A stretch of 64,000 nucleotides of DNA from Aphis gossypii (GCF_020184175.1 NC_065532.1:1922001-1986000), one strand, 5' to 3'. Shown: positions 13,169 through 26,335, counted from the first letter of the stretch. Notes: generated from the letters alone by a model not told the origin. Numbers and translations: made by a program.

Positions 13169-14560
13169 TTTGAAGGGACAGATCAATTTATAAGTAATAT
13201 TAATACTTAAATGACAAGAAATGATTTATGTATTATTTTTTTGAACTAATATTGATTATTTAAACAACAATAGGTGTTTGTTATTAAATTATAAACCTAA
13301 AAAATTATGAAAGAATAAGATTAGTAGGTGTACAAAATAAAAATTACCAACTCATTAAGGAAGATAATCGCTTAATAAATTGAATTAGACACTAGTAAAA
13401 TGTATGCTATAAAAATATTTAACAATCATTGCCAGCCATTTTAAAAGAAACATAACTTATTATAATATAATTAAAATATATATTATATATAATATATATG
13501 TAATTATACATTGAATCACACAATAAATTAATCTATTCTTTCATACTAGCATTAATATTAGGTATTTTGTAATAAAAGCATGGTACAATCACAGAAAATT
13601 AACTTTTATGATTTATGTAATACAATAATATTAATTAAAAACATAATAAAAAATATTACTTACCTACTATTAAATTATTAGTAGCTATTCAAGTTTAAAT
13701 ATTTTAGTATCTTAAAATGTTATTGTAATTTATAAGTAGCATGAACTAAATAGTAAATACTAATTATGAAATAAATGGTATAGTATAAAATAATATAATA
13801 TAGGTACTATACCTTGGTTCTTGACTTCTAATATTGTCATTCTTGATTTGTGAACAATGCAGACAAGTAGACAACTGACATGTTCAAATTTTAAATTTGA
13901 TAAGAAAATACTGATCAGTGTACAGACCTTATACCATTAACCTGACTATCATTGACCGTAACCCAAAGTGATGTAGGTACCGCGTAATTTTTAAAATGTT
14001 TAGATTATGTTACCTACATTACAATATTTCCACTATATTATAGGTAATTAATTTTAAATCATACAATGGCTCTAATCCTATACTAAAATATACACTATAC
14101 ATAATAAATAATATATAATATAAATCATACCTAATATATATACTAGGTAGGACAGGTAGGTAATATAACATAGTAGGTACTAGCCAGTAGCCATTAGGTA
14201 ACAATCTACATAATGTATACCTTGGTACATAATATCTAATCATAATAATAATAATAATAATATACTATATAAATTAACAGTATATATTATTTCTCTACTC
14301 TGTGAATCTGTGATTTAACTAATATGGGTTTTTACGTCTTATTTCACATAAACATAATTGTCCTGACTTAGAAGAAAAACTATTTATCATGGTGTAAATA
14401 ACAATATTTAAAAAAGAAATTTTAATTTGCCAAATAAAGTGATGAACTATTTTTTTTATAAAATATACACAGTAAGTACTTGATTTTTAAGAAATAAAAT
14501 TCAGAAAAAACCGTGATTTTAAGTTTTTTGGACACCAATAATAGTGCCTATCCGCTGCTA
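13169..14560. other. Upstream region of the FANCB-like gene; intergenic
   Basis: It should contain the minus-strand promoter and 5' leader of the FANCB-like gene, but no TATA box or leader exon could be assigned. It holds AT palindromic sequence at about 13473-13502 (repeated TATATA blocks) and a short ATA triplet array at about 14243-14263. Confidence 0.45.
14243..14263. repeat. ATA triplet microsatellite
   Basis: About seven consecutive ATA/TAA triplets at the start of an otherwise AT-rich stretch; a normal simple-sequence repeat. Confidence 0.7.
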
Positions 14561-14568
14561 GTTATCAC

Positions 14569-15153
14569 CAGTGCCGAATAAATCTGCAAGCAAATTAAGC
14601 ACTGCTTATGGCACTCGAAAAAATTCGGCCCGTATTTTTTTAGATTTTGAACGAAGTGATGAATGTATTGATTTTACAGTGATGTGTGTTTTTTTTTGTG
14701 TTTGTGGCTATGATCACCATAACTTATCGAAATAATGCTTCACTTACAAACTTCGAGGGTGGTATCCGACGGCAAAGTGAATATCCTTGGTACATTATAC
14801 AGGCCAAAAGTAAAAATTTTCCAACAATTTTTAAAAAAAAATCAGCAAAATTTGTATATGAAGCTAAGAGTTGAAAATTTAATACGAGATTTTCCATTAG
14901 TTTGGTTTACAATAATTTAAAAAAAAAAACTTGAACTTTGACCTATTAAAATTTTTTAATCTTAAGTTCAAATTTTACGAAATCTTATGTATAATATATA
15001 CATATATTTTAGCATTCAATTATAATTCCAAAATATGTTCGATATGATTTTGACACATTTCTTTTTAATTTGTAGTTATCACCTTTTTTACTAGCCAATT
15101 AGGCCCGTCTAACCTATTTACTTAAGGCCCGCGAAACACTTAATCTGGCACTG
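14569..15153. mobile_element. hAT-type non-autonomous transposon, 585 bp, with 8-bp target duplication
   Basis: The element begins CAGTGCC and ends GGCACTG, its exact inverse. It is flanked by GTTATCAC (14561-14568) and GTTGTCAC (15154-15161), a 7-of-8 match, as expected for the 8-bp duplication made by hAT transposases. CAGTG-type ends are usual for the superfamily. Inside, 14636-14840 is a copy of the dispersed family best seen at 18196 (the word GAAGTGATGAATGTATTGAT onward), so it is either a nested insertion or a shared internal module. There is no transposase frame. Confidence 0.75.
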
Positions 15154-15161
15154 GTTGTCAC

Positions 15162-15740
15162 ACATTTCAACATTTGATAATAGTATTTGTTTTTATTATT
15201 TAGAATAAAGGCTTCAGTAGACTGTAGACAGTACGTGTTTGACAGCCGATCGAACTAGACATATTATAGAGTATACATTGCTTAACACGTATACGTCTAT
15301 AGTTTTCCGGTTGCAGTGTATATCAACTATCAACCAGCCTACATTACAGGTAATTATAATGACTTTTCATAGTAGAATCATCGTACATAAAATTGTGTAT
15401 ACACATCATACAATATGCCCACTCTTAAAAAAATAAATTACAACACTGATTTAGAAATGGGAAGGGAATAGTGTTAGACTGCTGACTAAAATCAAAAAAC
15501 AAATAACCGCCAAATTAATATTATGATGATTGATGGTATGACACAGAATTATATTAATCAATTATATATGTTTTTAATGTCAAGTATGAATAGTTAACTG
15601 ATAACCATAATAGGTACCACCTATAATATTACATAGTTATATATTTTACAGCAGTTATGGTACATCGCAGTTGATTACCTATACTTTATAGGTTTTAGTA
15701 TATTTAAAAAGAGAACTTGCAAAATTGCATTTATGATGCT
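15162..15740. other. Intergenic DNA, no gene recognised
   Basis: AT-rich sequence between the hAT-type element and the degenerate integrase. A 65-codon open frame at 15239 lacks recognisable features. I see no RNA gene or regulatory site. Confidence 0.45.
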
Positions 15741-15819
15741 AACGTAACCATCCACCTCCTTCGCTAAGTACAGTTTTTTATAAATACACATATCATTAAA
15801 TTCAACACAACCATTATAT

Positions 15820-17090
15820 TTTCTATTTAAAATGAGGTGAACTACTTGTTCTATCTACATCTGGTACAGGTAACATTACATTTGTACCGATTGAAACGAC
15901 TGGATATTTTAAGATATTATCAGTTTTAAATTGTTTTGCTTAGTGATGTAATGAACTTATTGTGAGGTAGTTATTTATTTTTTTTTTACAATTTTTATCT
16001 TAAACAATTGTAATTTCTTTTAATACCTATTCACTTGCAGTTAAGGCCTGCTCTAAAATATTATCTTCACTTACTTCCGTTTCGGTTAATTCATAATTAA
16101 AATTTAAATAGCTCTAATGAAGAAATTACTTGTTGTAAATCATTCTCAGAATTTAATGTTTTAAGTATATTCTCAGGTAGGGCAGGTCAAGTTGTGCTTT
16201 TCTGCCGAATAATACCTCGAATGGTGATTGTTTAATACCAGAGTGATAGCTACTATTTTTTTGAAACTGGCAAAATTGAAGACCTTCACTCCATTTATTA
16301 TACAATATACTTTACATATAATTGTCCGACATCCATGCCCTTAAAATATTTTGCATATCTCTGTTTGCCTTTCAACACTTCTTTGACTCTGAGATTGACA
16401 AGGTTTCCCATATACAATCTTAAGTTGTGGCCACATATTTTTTAATCCATCAGTTATACAATTAACGAACTCTCGTCTGTTGTTTGACTGAAGAATTGAA
16501 GGTACTTCAAAAGTATAAAATGTATCAATTAAATAATTTGTTACTTCAACTGCAAATTGCAGTTTTTGTTTTGAGAGCACGCAACATTACAAATTTTGAT
16601 AAATGATCCTGGCAATTTAACATAAATTTATACCCACCATTATGGCATGACTGCAATACTGCATATTGATTAAATCGACCTGTTACGTGCATTGACTTCA
16701 TTAAATGCTATAAGTTTAACAATTACTCCTCTTTTATTTTTAAACACGTTACCCAATTGTTTAAATATAATTGAATAACAGAACGTGATATATAAATGTA
16801 ACAATTTTTAAATGATAAATCATTTTATGAAGTCCACTATGCCCAGTTTCTTTATGTGACTTTTCAAGAACATCTTATATTTCATAATTATGTAAATAGT
16901 ATTTAATTTCATTATTTTCTGATTGATGTAATCGAAATATTAATTTATTAACTTCATCTACTTTTATAATATCGAATCGATTTAAAGTTAAACGTCTGTA
17001 ATCTAATGAAGTCTTATTTTTTCGATGTTTATCTTCAAGTACCTCATTTATTATTTTATTATAATTTTCTTTATTAGCTATGGACATTGA
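15820..17090 (-). pseudogene. Degenerate DDE integrase (KRBA2-like / Ginger-like transposon protein)
   Basis: Minus-strand fragments appear in the order of an integrase of the KRBA2-like type. 17087-16875 is an N-terminal segment (SIANKENYNKIINEVLEDKH). About 16862-16826 reads SHKETGHSGLHK, the zinc-binding His region. 16580-16341 is the catalytic core, with ILQSNNRREFVN then KIVYGKPCQSQSQRSVERQ. About 16250-16190 reads YHSGIKQSPFEVLFGRKAQ, and about 15930-15840 has GTNVMLPVPDVDR. The fragments are in different frames with stops between them. The usual DNGxEF motif, which holds the second catalytic Asp, is NNRREF here, so the copy cannot be active. Family naming is from memory of similar arthropod proteins. 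It sits in a repeat-dense stretch and is an ordinary dead copy. Confidence 0.8.
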
Positions 17091-17244
17091 AGTTACACTT
17101 AAATTAATATTTTAAATTTTCTTGTCAAACGAACTTTTAAAATTAAAATTATTTTCAACTTCACTCATTTTGCCTGATTGTATAATCACTTTGCTCTTGT
17201 GATTAAGAAGCATTTAGTCGAGCCATTATACTAATAATTAACGC

Positions 17245-17365
17245 TGCGCTCTTCACAGTTCACGTGCAATTTCTTGTTCTTCTTCAGCCTTTCATTTGCA
17301 ATGTTTCGAATCCTAGTTGCATTACAGCTTTGTCGTGAAAGATTTTTTCGTCTTGGTCGCGGCAT
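17245..17365 (-). pseudogene. Short basic peptide fragment, possibly from a mobile element
   Basis: From an ATG at 17365 the minus strand reads MPRPRRKNLSRQSCNATRI followed by an Asn/Arg/Glu/Lys-rich stretch, which fits best if one frame slip is allowed near 17305 (then EEEQEIARE). Similar RRKNLSR...NATRIR starts occur on insect transposon-encoded proteins such as Helitron helicases. It is too short to assign, and it lies just upstream of the integrase remnant. Confidence 0.35.
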
Positions 17366-17519
17366 GGTATTGTTAAATCATTAATATAAATATTTTTTAA
17401 TTTTAAAATCGATCGTCATGGAAACATTAATGTTGTTAATACAACTAATAGCAACCAAACAAAAAAAAAAATGTATCAAATTACTAAAATTTCCATCGTA
17501 AATCTCAAAATATCTGTTT

Positions 17520-17660
17520 GAGCATCTTCCGGGGTTGAGCCTATCATTTTTAAAAATACCCTATGTCTTTCTCCTGATTCTCAGCTACTTTTCAACCAAT
17601 TTTCAGCTAAATCGGTTCAGCAGTTCTGGTGACGCGTTCTGGCTTACCACGCCACAGTCG
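17520..17660. repeat. Fragment of a dispersed repeat (AAATCGGTTCAGC word)
   Basis: The text TCAACCAATTTTCAGCTAAA followed by TCGGTTCAGCAGTTCTGG resembles a common insect interspersed repeat whose other end has the TAGCTGACCC word (seen at 22073). Only this part is present. The open frame across it is incidental. Confidence 0.45.
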
Positions 17661-18195
17661 GTTTCACTACCGTACCGCGGCATTAGATGTTTCACATCAA
17701 TAAAATACGTTAAACGATAATATAACAGTTATGTTAATAAATTACAATTTTCTTTATAAAATAAATTACGTGAATCTATAATAAGAGTATTAATATTGCC
17801 TCTTATAGTCTTATGAGTTATTTTTCCCACGTTATGTGGAATTTAACATATTATAGTATAGTACTATAGTGTATAGATATAATGCAATAAAAATGATAAA
17901 GTTTATTTAAATGACTTTAAAAGTATTTTCTTAATAAATATCACATATCAGTATGACTAGTATGAGTATATACAAATCGTGCTAGTCGTCCGTCTTTACT
18001 TCCAAATAACACCTAATAAATGAAAGTACATCACTTATTCACTTGGGTACTATAATATGATTATTATTTACAAATATAAAATAATGTATTACCTAAGATA
18101 TTTCTCAAATCTCCTTAAACTCTAAAACACTTCTTGTGCAAGCATTTAAATTCTGCTATATAGTAGATAATAAATCCATAATTCCCGTTTTTTTA

Positions 18196-19322
18196 GATTC
18201 TGAACGGAGTGATGAATGTATTGATTTTACAATGATGTATGTTTTTTTTGTGTCTGTGTACAGCATAACTAGTCGAAATAATGCTTCAATTTCAAACTTC
18301 GGGAGTGGTTTCCGATGGAAAAGTGAATATCCTTGGTGCATTATAAAGGTAAAAAGTAAACATTTTCCAACAGTTTTCAAAAGAATCGAGAAAAACAAAA
18401 AAAAAAAGATGACGGAAAAACGGAAATTTTTACGTAAAACCTGTTTTCGACCGAATCGATTTTTTTATATGGTTGTAATTCAAAAACTAATCACTGTAAA
18501 TACTTGAAATTTTCACCAAATATTTATGTTAGTGTTATCTATATACTGTTAAATTTTCAAAAGTTTTTGACTTTTTTGAGTTATTTATAGACCACTGAAA
18601 TTTTCGATTTTTATGCGAATTTTTTTTTGAAGTGTCGGTAAAAAAATTTTGGATGACCAAAAAAACTTGAAAATTCAATACAAGGTTCCTTATGAATTGT
18701 TCTTATTTTAGCTAAAAAAAATTAAAAATCGTTAGTCACAATTTTTTTTTATAAGCGTTTATAGTTTTGAAGTGTCGATAAAATTTTTTTGGCCAATCAA
18801 AATACTTGAAAATTTTATACAAAGTTCCTCATATGTTATTCTTATAGTGATTAAAAAATTATAAGAATACATAGGCACAATTTTTTTTTTATTAGCATTT
18901 GAAGTTCAAATTTTGACGAAAATTCTTCAAAATTATGAATATTTGCAAATTATTTTGTAGGTATAATTCATAAAAATGTTTGTATAGATAGATTTGTGTC
19001 ACAAATGTGTGATTTCCCCTTCATGTATATAATTTAACCTGTGAACTATCTGTAAAATATCTATATTACTTATTGTACTCGATGTATAGATTGTAATTTT
19101 TCATAATAAAGTCAAAAACTGTAAAAAAAAAAAAAAAAAAAAAAAAATAGATAGCTAAGAGTTGAAAATTGAATACAAGATTTTTTATAAGTTTAGCCTA
19201 CAATAATTATAAAAGAAGGAACTTAAATTTTGGTGTATTCAGGCCATTAAAACATAAACCACCTTTTTCACCAACCACTAGAAATTATATCCTAGGCTGA
19301 CAAATCATCTTCGTTCAGAATC
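18196..19322. mobile_element. Terminal-inverted-repeat element, family B, carrying a later LINE insertion
   Basis: The left end GATTCTGAACGGAGTGAT (18196-18213) is inverted at the right as ATCATCTTCGTTCAGAATC (19304-19322). The interior is AT-rich and non-coding, with recurring TTTGAAGTTCAAATTTT blocks. The left part matches 14636-14840 closely (GAAATAATGCTTC, AGTGAATATCCTTGG) and 24905 onward, which defines a dispersed family. The element is interrupted at 18992-19147 by a poly(A)-tailed insertion, so its original length was about 970 bp. The 123-codon open frame at 18136 is incidental. Confidence 0.7.
18992..19147 (+). mobile_element. 5'-truncated LINE-like insertion with poly(A) tail and target duplication
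   Basis: A 156-bp segment absent from the related copy at 26.0 kb is bracketed by TAGATAG (18985-18991) and TAGATAG (19148-19154). It ends in AATAAA (19105-19110) followed by 25 consecutive A residues (19123-19147). Poly(A) tail plus short direct repeats is the signature of target-primed reverse transcription. The source could be a LINE 3' end, a SINE or an mRNA fragment; the body is too short to decide. Confidence 0.75.
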
Positions 19323-21770
19323 GTTTTTCGTATACAATGATACCTATCATTGTATTCAAATTTAACCTACCCTAGTTCGAGGTCCACCCCACCCCCTAAT
19401 GTACAGCAGAACGGTACCCACTTGCCCGCTTTTTTTTTTGTGGATGTACTTTATACTCAATTAGATTTCTCACTGTTAAATACATTTGGTATCTCATCAG
19501 TTTATTTTTGTAAACATTTAAAAATAATGAATGAAAAATATTGTAATATAATTTTATGATTTAATTTTCCTATCACTTGTGATAAATTTGAATAAATAAA
19601 ATGTAATAAATAACAAATTGATTAATTTTAAACATCGTTCCAGCTATATCCTTGTAAATAATGTTTTTGGAATCGACCTCGGCCAAACCTTTCAGAACAC
19701 ATTTCTTTGTTTGTAAACCCACTGAATTTTGTCTTAAGTTATTAATAATTGTAATGTATGGGGTCATTCAGCCATTGTTTGTTTGGTAGGTAACACTTGA
19801 TATTACGAATAAACAATAACGAAAAATACGTTATACCTATATTAAGTAGTTACCTACTTATATTGTTGGAGTTTAATAGTTAAATTATGTTAAAAAAGTA
19901 TAGATTCTCACCTCTCATAATTAATTTGTCCATTTTTGCAGATTTAGAGTTTTGTGTCTAAATCAAAAGTCAACATAACTACAATGAGAGGCGAAAAACG
20001 AAAATTTCTTTATATAATTTTGATTATCGTTTTCAACAGTCAATGAGTCAACAAGGTATCCGGTAGGTAAGTACCTATCTAGGTATACAACATATTTTTT
20101 GTTACCTATTGTTTACTACATATAAGAAATTGACAATATTAACGCTATAAAAGTTATAAAGTTATATAGGTAACGTTCTGTAGGCACTATACTTATAAAC
20201 ATCTTGGTACAATGAAAATGTGTTATATGTTTATGCTCTATAATAGACTATAGTACCTACCTACGTCCTACATATTGGTTTTTCTTTTTAGCTTAATTTA
20301 TTTTAAAATGGTTTGTATAATAAATTTATACCTATATATATTTTTTATAATTTCTTTGTAATAAGAATCTATTGAAATTATGCATCTGTTTAATTGTTAT
20401 GCAATTATATTATACCTAGAATATAATGAGTATATTAATATGACAACTGAATAAATTATAGATTTTGTTTTTTCTTTATATAGTTAAATAGGTAAGTTTC
20501 CTTACAACTTTACAATCAGAATCGTCTTTGCATATTTTATGTCTTGATAGGATTGAAGCTAAACTATTTTTGCCTTCCCCTCCAAAAAATATTTCCTTAA
20601 AATGTAAGGTATATTTATTAACTAGTTTTATTGTTATAGACAATGGCACAATGCTAACCCACAAAAAATTCTTCCAATTATATGCTACCCTTATTAATAT
20701 AATATAGGTCAATATATATTTTATCCGAAATCTGTAGGTAGTATGTGATAAAATAGCAACACTGGTCTACAAGTTTAAAATTAGAGTATAAATAACTATT
20801 AACTGTTCTGTTACAATAATAAAAACGAAATATAATATAAAAATAATAAATAACTTACCTAATACCTTTATTAATGTTTCATCTATTACTCTATTATTAT
20901 TATTATTAATTTTCAAATTCCTAGAAATATTCATGTTATATAAGCGTAATATTATAGTTATAAATAATAACAAAAATGTATAGCCTGCAGTATAGGTATG
21001 TAAAAAATAGAAAATAAAGAAAAAAAATATAAATATTTATTTATACGTATTAAATGTTCTTCTTCTTGGGATTTTGGGTTTTTACTTTCTTAGGACCATC
21101 CCGTATCAAAAGTCATAACTAATATTCCATGTTGTTTATTTCTGTAAATACTAGGTAACTTGGTTACTTCATTATTCCAAATTCCAATTAAAAGAACCTC
21201 CTGTCGTTCAATTATGTTCTTTTTTTTATGACGTCTTAGCATATTATTCGTCTTCTTAAAGATCTTTCCCCGTGTATTAACATTGTAGGTATACATATAC
21301 ATTATTTGCTTTAAAGACAAAATTACTTGTTTTATGAAATAGAAATTAGGAACTATTATAATATGACGTGTCATCTAAAATTTTATGATCAGGTTTAATA
21401 ATAGCGCCAATAAATTTTTAAATATGAATTTATTCATAGTAAATTGTACCTGGTGTATTTTTTAAGTCACTATAAAATGGAATAATGATTTTGGTCAGCT
21501 TTTCATAGACATCATTTGTAGTTTTCATTTTTCATTTTTCGTTTTCTATTAGTAGTGGACACAATCTGTTTTTGTAATTTTTGAACGCCCACTTCGTGCT
21601 TATGATTTATACTTTTTTCGTTATATTATTGATTTATTCAAACATTTTTAAAAATGCTTTCCGATTTAGGTACACGTTTTACACTGCATCGCAACTTTTT
21701 TCTTCTAAGCGACTATGCCAATATTTTTTTATTTATAGGTATTTTCCTAAGGTAGGCACATAATATAAAT
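19323..21770. other. Intergenic AT-rich DNA with repeat remnants
   Basis: No gene is supported. A GC-richer stretch at 19370-19430 (GGTCCACCCCACCCCCTAAT) next to the family B element looks like part of another repeat. Small open frames on both strands (20476-20712, 20767-20973, 21090-21374) have low-complexity AT-driven composition and no domains. Confidence 0.45.
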
Positions 21771-21774
21771 TTAG

Positions 21775-22070
21775 TTTTTATCAGAAAATCCCCATTTGAG
21801 TTGAAAATTTAAGCATTCTACCTCTCCAAAAAATTATGACAGACATAAAAACACACATCATTATAAGATTAATACATTCATTGCTCAGCTCATAATCTAA
21901 CATAATAAATTACTTAAACACTAAACCAATTTAAGTCTTTAATAATTATAGTGATATAAAATAATAAAATTATAAATAGTCTTAGAAATAAAAGCTAACA
22001 CGCAGCGTCACCACTCAGAATCATTTTCAGCGTATTTATACATTATTTTATCATTAAATTCAAATATAAC
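21775..22070 (-). repeat. Diverged copy of family B repeat
   Basis: The plus-strand text ACACATCATTATAAGATTAA then TACATTCATTGC is the inverse of the family B start (GCAATGAATGTATTAATCTT). The stretch closes with CTCAGAATCATTTTCAGCG then ...CATTAAATTCAAATATAAC, which resembles the sequence after the right end of the 18196-19322 copy. Its limits are approximate. Confidence 0.5.
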
Positions 22071-22072
22071 AC

Positions 22073-22340
22073 ACTAGCTGACCCCGTGTACTTTGTTGCC
22101 CGTTAAAAATTCCAATTCTATAATAAGATTCGAATTTTGATTAAGTAATTTGTTATTTAATATTCGGTTTAACGGTGTTCAAAACTTAGACATTTTTATT
22201 GACCATTTTGATTCTCAAAAAACTTGTGCAAGCACCACTTTAAAATGTGAATTTTGTAAAATGCTTTCTTATTGCACACTAAATTTGTGGTACGATTTTA
22301 CGGATGTACCGTGTAAATTGTAATCATCGATCTATCATTT
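22073..22340 (+). repeat. Dispersed repeat beginning ACTAGCTGACCCC
   Basis: It opens with ACTAGCTGACCCCGTGTACT, a word shared by many insect interspersed repeats. A second, inverted copy ends at 35953 (see there). The downstream limit is not clear; the following sequence to about 22860 is likely repeat-derived too. Confidence 0.45.
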
Positions 22341-22859
22341 TTCAGGCTCTATGTTTATCATACATAACGTATTGACGTTGCCCGTGAGACTCTTATGATT
22401 ATGCGAGCATTATATCATGTAGGCAATCCAGCCGTGGTGGATTCTTGATCCCACGAGATGTGTACGTAAATTTATAATTTCTAACCCTTAAGTTTCAAAG
22501 TTATATCAATTTTTTTTTACTACGGTGGATAAAATACAATAATGGGCCATCTCGTGGTTTTTATATTGTTGCCTGTTGGTAACTTGTTATGTTAGCCTAT
22601 TGCTGTGGTATAGAGATTGACTTATTTCGCTAATTCTTATTTTTATTGTTATGGTTTTGACAAAATATAACAACAGGTCTACAATTATTATATTCAATCA
22701 TAATTCAGAACCAATAGGGACTTTAATATTGTTTGTTTTCTTGCTGGACAGTGATGTCATTGTTGTTGTTTTTTTACATCCAGATTCCGTACTTTTTTGG
22801 TGGATTTTCCTAAAATTGTATTACATAAGCACCTTTTCTTGCGACCAATAGGAGCGAAT

Positions 22860-24904
22860 CATCAGTGAAAATTATTACAAAAACGAGGAAAATAAATAAT
22901 AATAATAAATTGTTACTATGATTACCGAAAATAAAATAATAGCAATAATAATAGTAATAGTAATCATCGGTAATTTTTTATTTTTCATCGTGATTTTTTT
23001 TTTAATTTTCCGTGCAACTTTCTTAAGTTTTTCTTACACAAGAATCTTGTACTGATAATCACAAATACAAAAAAAAAATAATAAGCGAATTGGTCCAGTC
23101 ATTCTCAATTGATGAATTGTTATACATTTTTGGTTCCATTTTTATATATATACTTATATATAGATTCATTATAATATAGAGACTTGCTCAATGACGACGA
23201 GGTTATACATTTCAGTTTCTATAGTTACACTTCTTCTCAGTCACTCTTTTAATTTCTCACTTCCTCAGCATAACCTATTCAATGGATAATGACAAAAATA
23301 AGTATTTTATTTATATTTTTGTTGTACAGCTGAAGACGTCAAGGAGCTTTTCGCACAAAAACTTGAAAAATTTTAAGTTCTGACATTATTTTATAATTAG
23401 ATTTATTTATATTTTTCAACACCAACCCTCAGTAATTGTTATTATATTATGATTAAGAACGAATTATTCAAGTTTTCTCTTCTCAGTTTCTCACGGATAC
23501 ATTAGGTACCGTCACTATTATTAATATACTTAACATTTTAATATTATTGTAGAACCAAAATCTTGCAAATTTAATTCATTTTACGCATTTAATGTTATTG
23601 CGAAGTCTTAATGATCCCGTGCTAAATATTGGGAAAAACATTAATACGAATTACCTGATGGATGGGGCTGATGGCCTGATGCAATGCATATGTCTTACTT
23701 AGTTACGTATCTATACGTCACATGAGGAATTACGGAGCAAGTTATTTGTTCTTTATTGCCCGCAGGAAAGACGTACATAGGTTGGTGTAGTAACTAGTAG
23801 CATCCTTGTATTAAAATAAAATAGATTGATGTTATAGGTAGATATTGTAGATAATAATTTACATAATATTGTTGTTGAGTTAATACTTCGAAATACAAGA
23901 TTTATTCTGTAATTATATAAGATTTACACTTTTCACCTTGTGGACACGTGTAAATAGATACTTAGTTTTGAAAATTTTCAACTTCCTACTCCCATATGTG
24001 TCATATAATTTTTTATTCCATTTCATATGTGAAGTAGAAAGTATAGTAAATTAGGATATAGCAATATTGATTGGTTTTATTTTGTTTTACCTATATGTCC
24101 TATATTATAGTCTTAAATAAAATAAAAATAAATTCGTATTTCTTATAATATTTAATATGTATACTTATGTATTAATTATGTATAACAATACGATTTTTAT
24201 CTTCAAAATATATTTATAGATATAATATTGTACATACTGATTTTCTGTATAATCAATAATCATTGATTTATTAAGTAAAATACGTTTATGTACGTTTTAC
24301 ATTGCAAATAAGATTATATTATATCTTTACATCTATGTTTGACATGCCTGCAGTAGATCGTTAATTATAAATAATAAAATAGAAAGTACCCAATATAAGA
24401 AAACGTCAAGTGGTAGATACATTGAATCAGTGTACCTCAAACTTTTGAATAAATAATAGTACCTATAATACGCAGTAAATAAATTTAATTTTAAGAAATT
24501 TGTAGAAAATTTTAGAGAGAATTTTAAGAAAATATTACCTCACTATTCTATCATTTCACCATCCTAACAATAATTGTATCGTATTGTTATACAAGTTATA
24601 TACCTACATCTAATTGATAATATATCCATATTAAATGATTATTATTTCATATATAAAATTTTAAATAATCAAAAAATTAATGGAAGAATATAACAATTTA
24701 AATTAAAAGTTCAAATACGTACCTAATAATTTATATTTGAAATTTATGTTAGTTGTAAAGTATCAGAAAAAAAAGAAATGAATTATTCAGAGTAGAGTAA
24801 GGGAAATAATAATTATTAATTAAAAATATCTAATGCTAATTAATTAATTTTAATACATTATGTTATAAAAATATTTAAAAGTGTTTTCTAAAAATTAAAT
24901 TCTG
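22860..24904. other. Intergenic, no gene recognised
   Basis: AT-rich sequence with imperfect ATA triplets near 22895 and 22940. I see no exon with good splice sites, no RNA gene and no full repeat. Confidence 0.45.
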
Positions 24905-26335
24905 GTTTTAAAATATATTGATTTTATACTGATAATGATGTACCTATGTGTATGTGTTTTTACATCTGTGTACACTATAACTTTTCGAAATAATGCTTCA
25001 ATTTAAAACTTTGGGGGTGGTTTCCGATAGTAAATAGAATATTCTTGGTGTTTTATAGAGGGCAAAAGTAAGAAGTTTCCAGTAGTTTAAAAAAAATTAT
25101 AAAAAACCACAAACAAACTACTGTAAATACTTGAAATTTTTACCAAATGTTTATATTAGCATAATCATCTACATTATCTATACTTGGTTAATTTTTCAAA
25201 ATATTCTGGTTTTTTTCAATTATTATAGACAACTGAAATTTTCGAGTTTTCCAGGTAATTTTTTGGAAATGTCGAAAAAAAAATTTTAAAAAATGTTGAA
25301 TTTCTCAAAAAACTTGAACATTCAATACAAGATTTCTTACAAGTTGTTCTTATTGTAGTCAAAGCTCGTTCATAACATTTTTTTTTTATAAACGTTTAAA
25401 ATTCAAATTTTTATGAAATATGTCAAAATCGTGAAAATTTACAAGTAATTTTGTAGTTGAAAATTCATAAAGTTTTTAGTATTTATATCTAAGATTAAAA
25501 AATTCAACAAAAAGTTTTTTTTCAAATAGCTATTGAGAAAACTCGATTGTCATAAGAAAAATTGTTATGAGCGTCTAAATTTTATATTTTTACAAAATCG
25601 TGTAACGATAACGATTTATTCTGTAATGATTTTAAATATTTGACTTTGACATTATTTAAAGTGTTTAAGTCGTAGATTCTTGAAAATTTCACCAGTTATT
25701 TAGATTGGCATTTTCTTTACATAATTTAATATTCAATATATTTCGCTTATTTTAAGGCTATTTTATAGGTATTTAAATTATCCGGTTTTGTTTAGTTTGG
25801 ATAAGTCAACATAGGTACTCGAAAATTTAATACTAAGTTCCTCATAAGAAGTCTGATAATGATTCAAAAATTATAAGAGTGCATGAGTACAATTTTTTTT
25901 TTTATTATCGTTTGAAGTTCAAATATTGAAAAAAATCGTCAAAATCATGAATATTTGCAAATTATTTTGTAGTTAAAATTTATAAAAAAATTAGTATAAG
26001 TAGCTAAGAATTGAAAATTTAATACAAGATTTTCCATAGGTTTAAATTACAATAATTATAAAAGAACTCGAACGTTGGCCAATTAAAAAAATGTTATCTT
26101 AAGTTCAAATTTTTATGAAATCCAAAATTCACTCGTAAAATAACGATTTACCAACAAATTATTTTAGATTTTTGTTATAATTATAATTACTAGTCGTAGA
26201 AATTTGAAACATACATCAGTTGTTTAAATTGCCATTTTCTGTACAAGATTTAATTTTGTGATATTCAGATCACTGAGACATTATCTTTTTCACCACCCAA
26301 TCGCCAAATTTACGAACTTGAGGTTTTCCTGGTTT
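24905..26335 (+). repeat. Long diverged copy of family B repeat
   Basis: The start (ATTGATTTTATACTGATAAT, then CGAAATAATGCTTC, GGGGGTGGTTTCCGAT and GAATATTCTTGGTG) parallels 18220-18340. Further in there are many internally repeated blocks of the form GAAAATTTAATACAAGATT (about 25.3, 26.0 kb) and TTTGAAGTTCAAAT. It may be an internally duplicated member. No coding capacity. Confidence 0.6.

Noticed and set aside
18136..18507. 123-codon open frame at the start of a family B repeat
   Set aside because: The same region in the 14.6 and 24.9-kb copies is not open in a conserved frame, so it is chance within a non-coding element.
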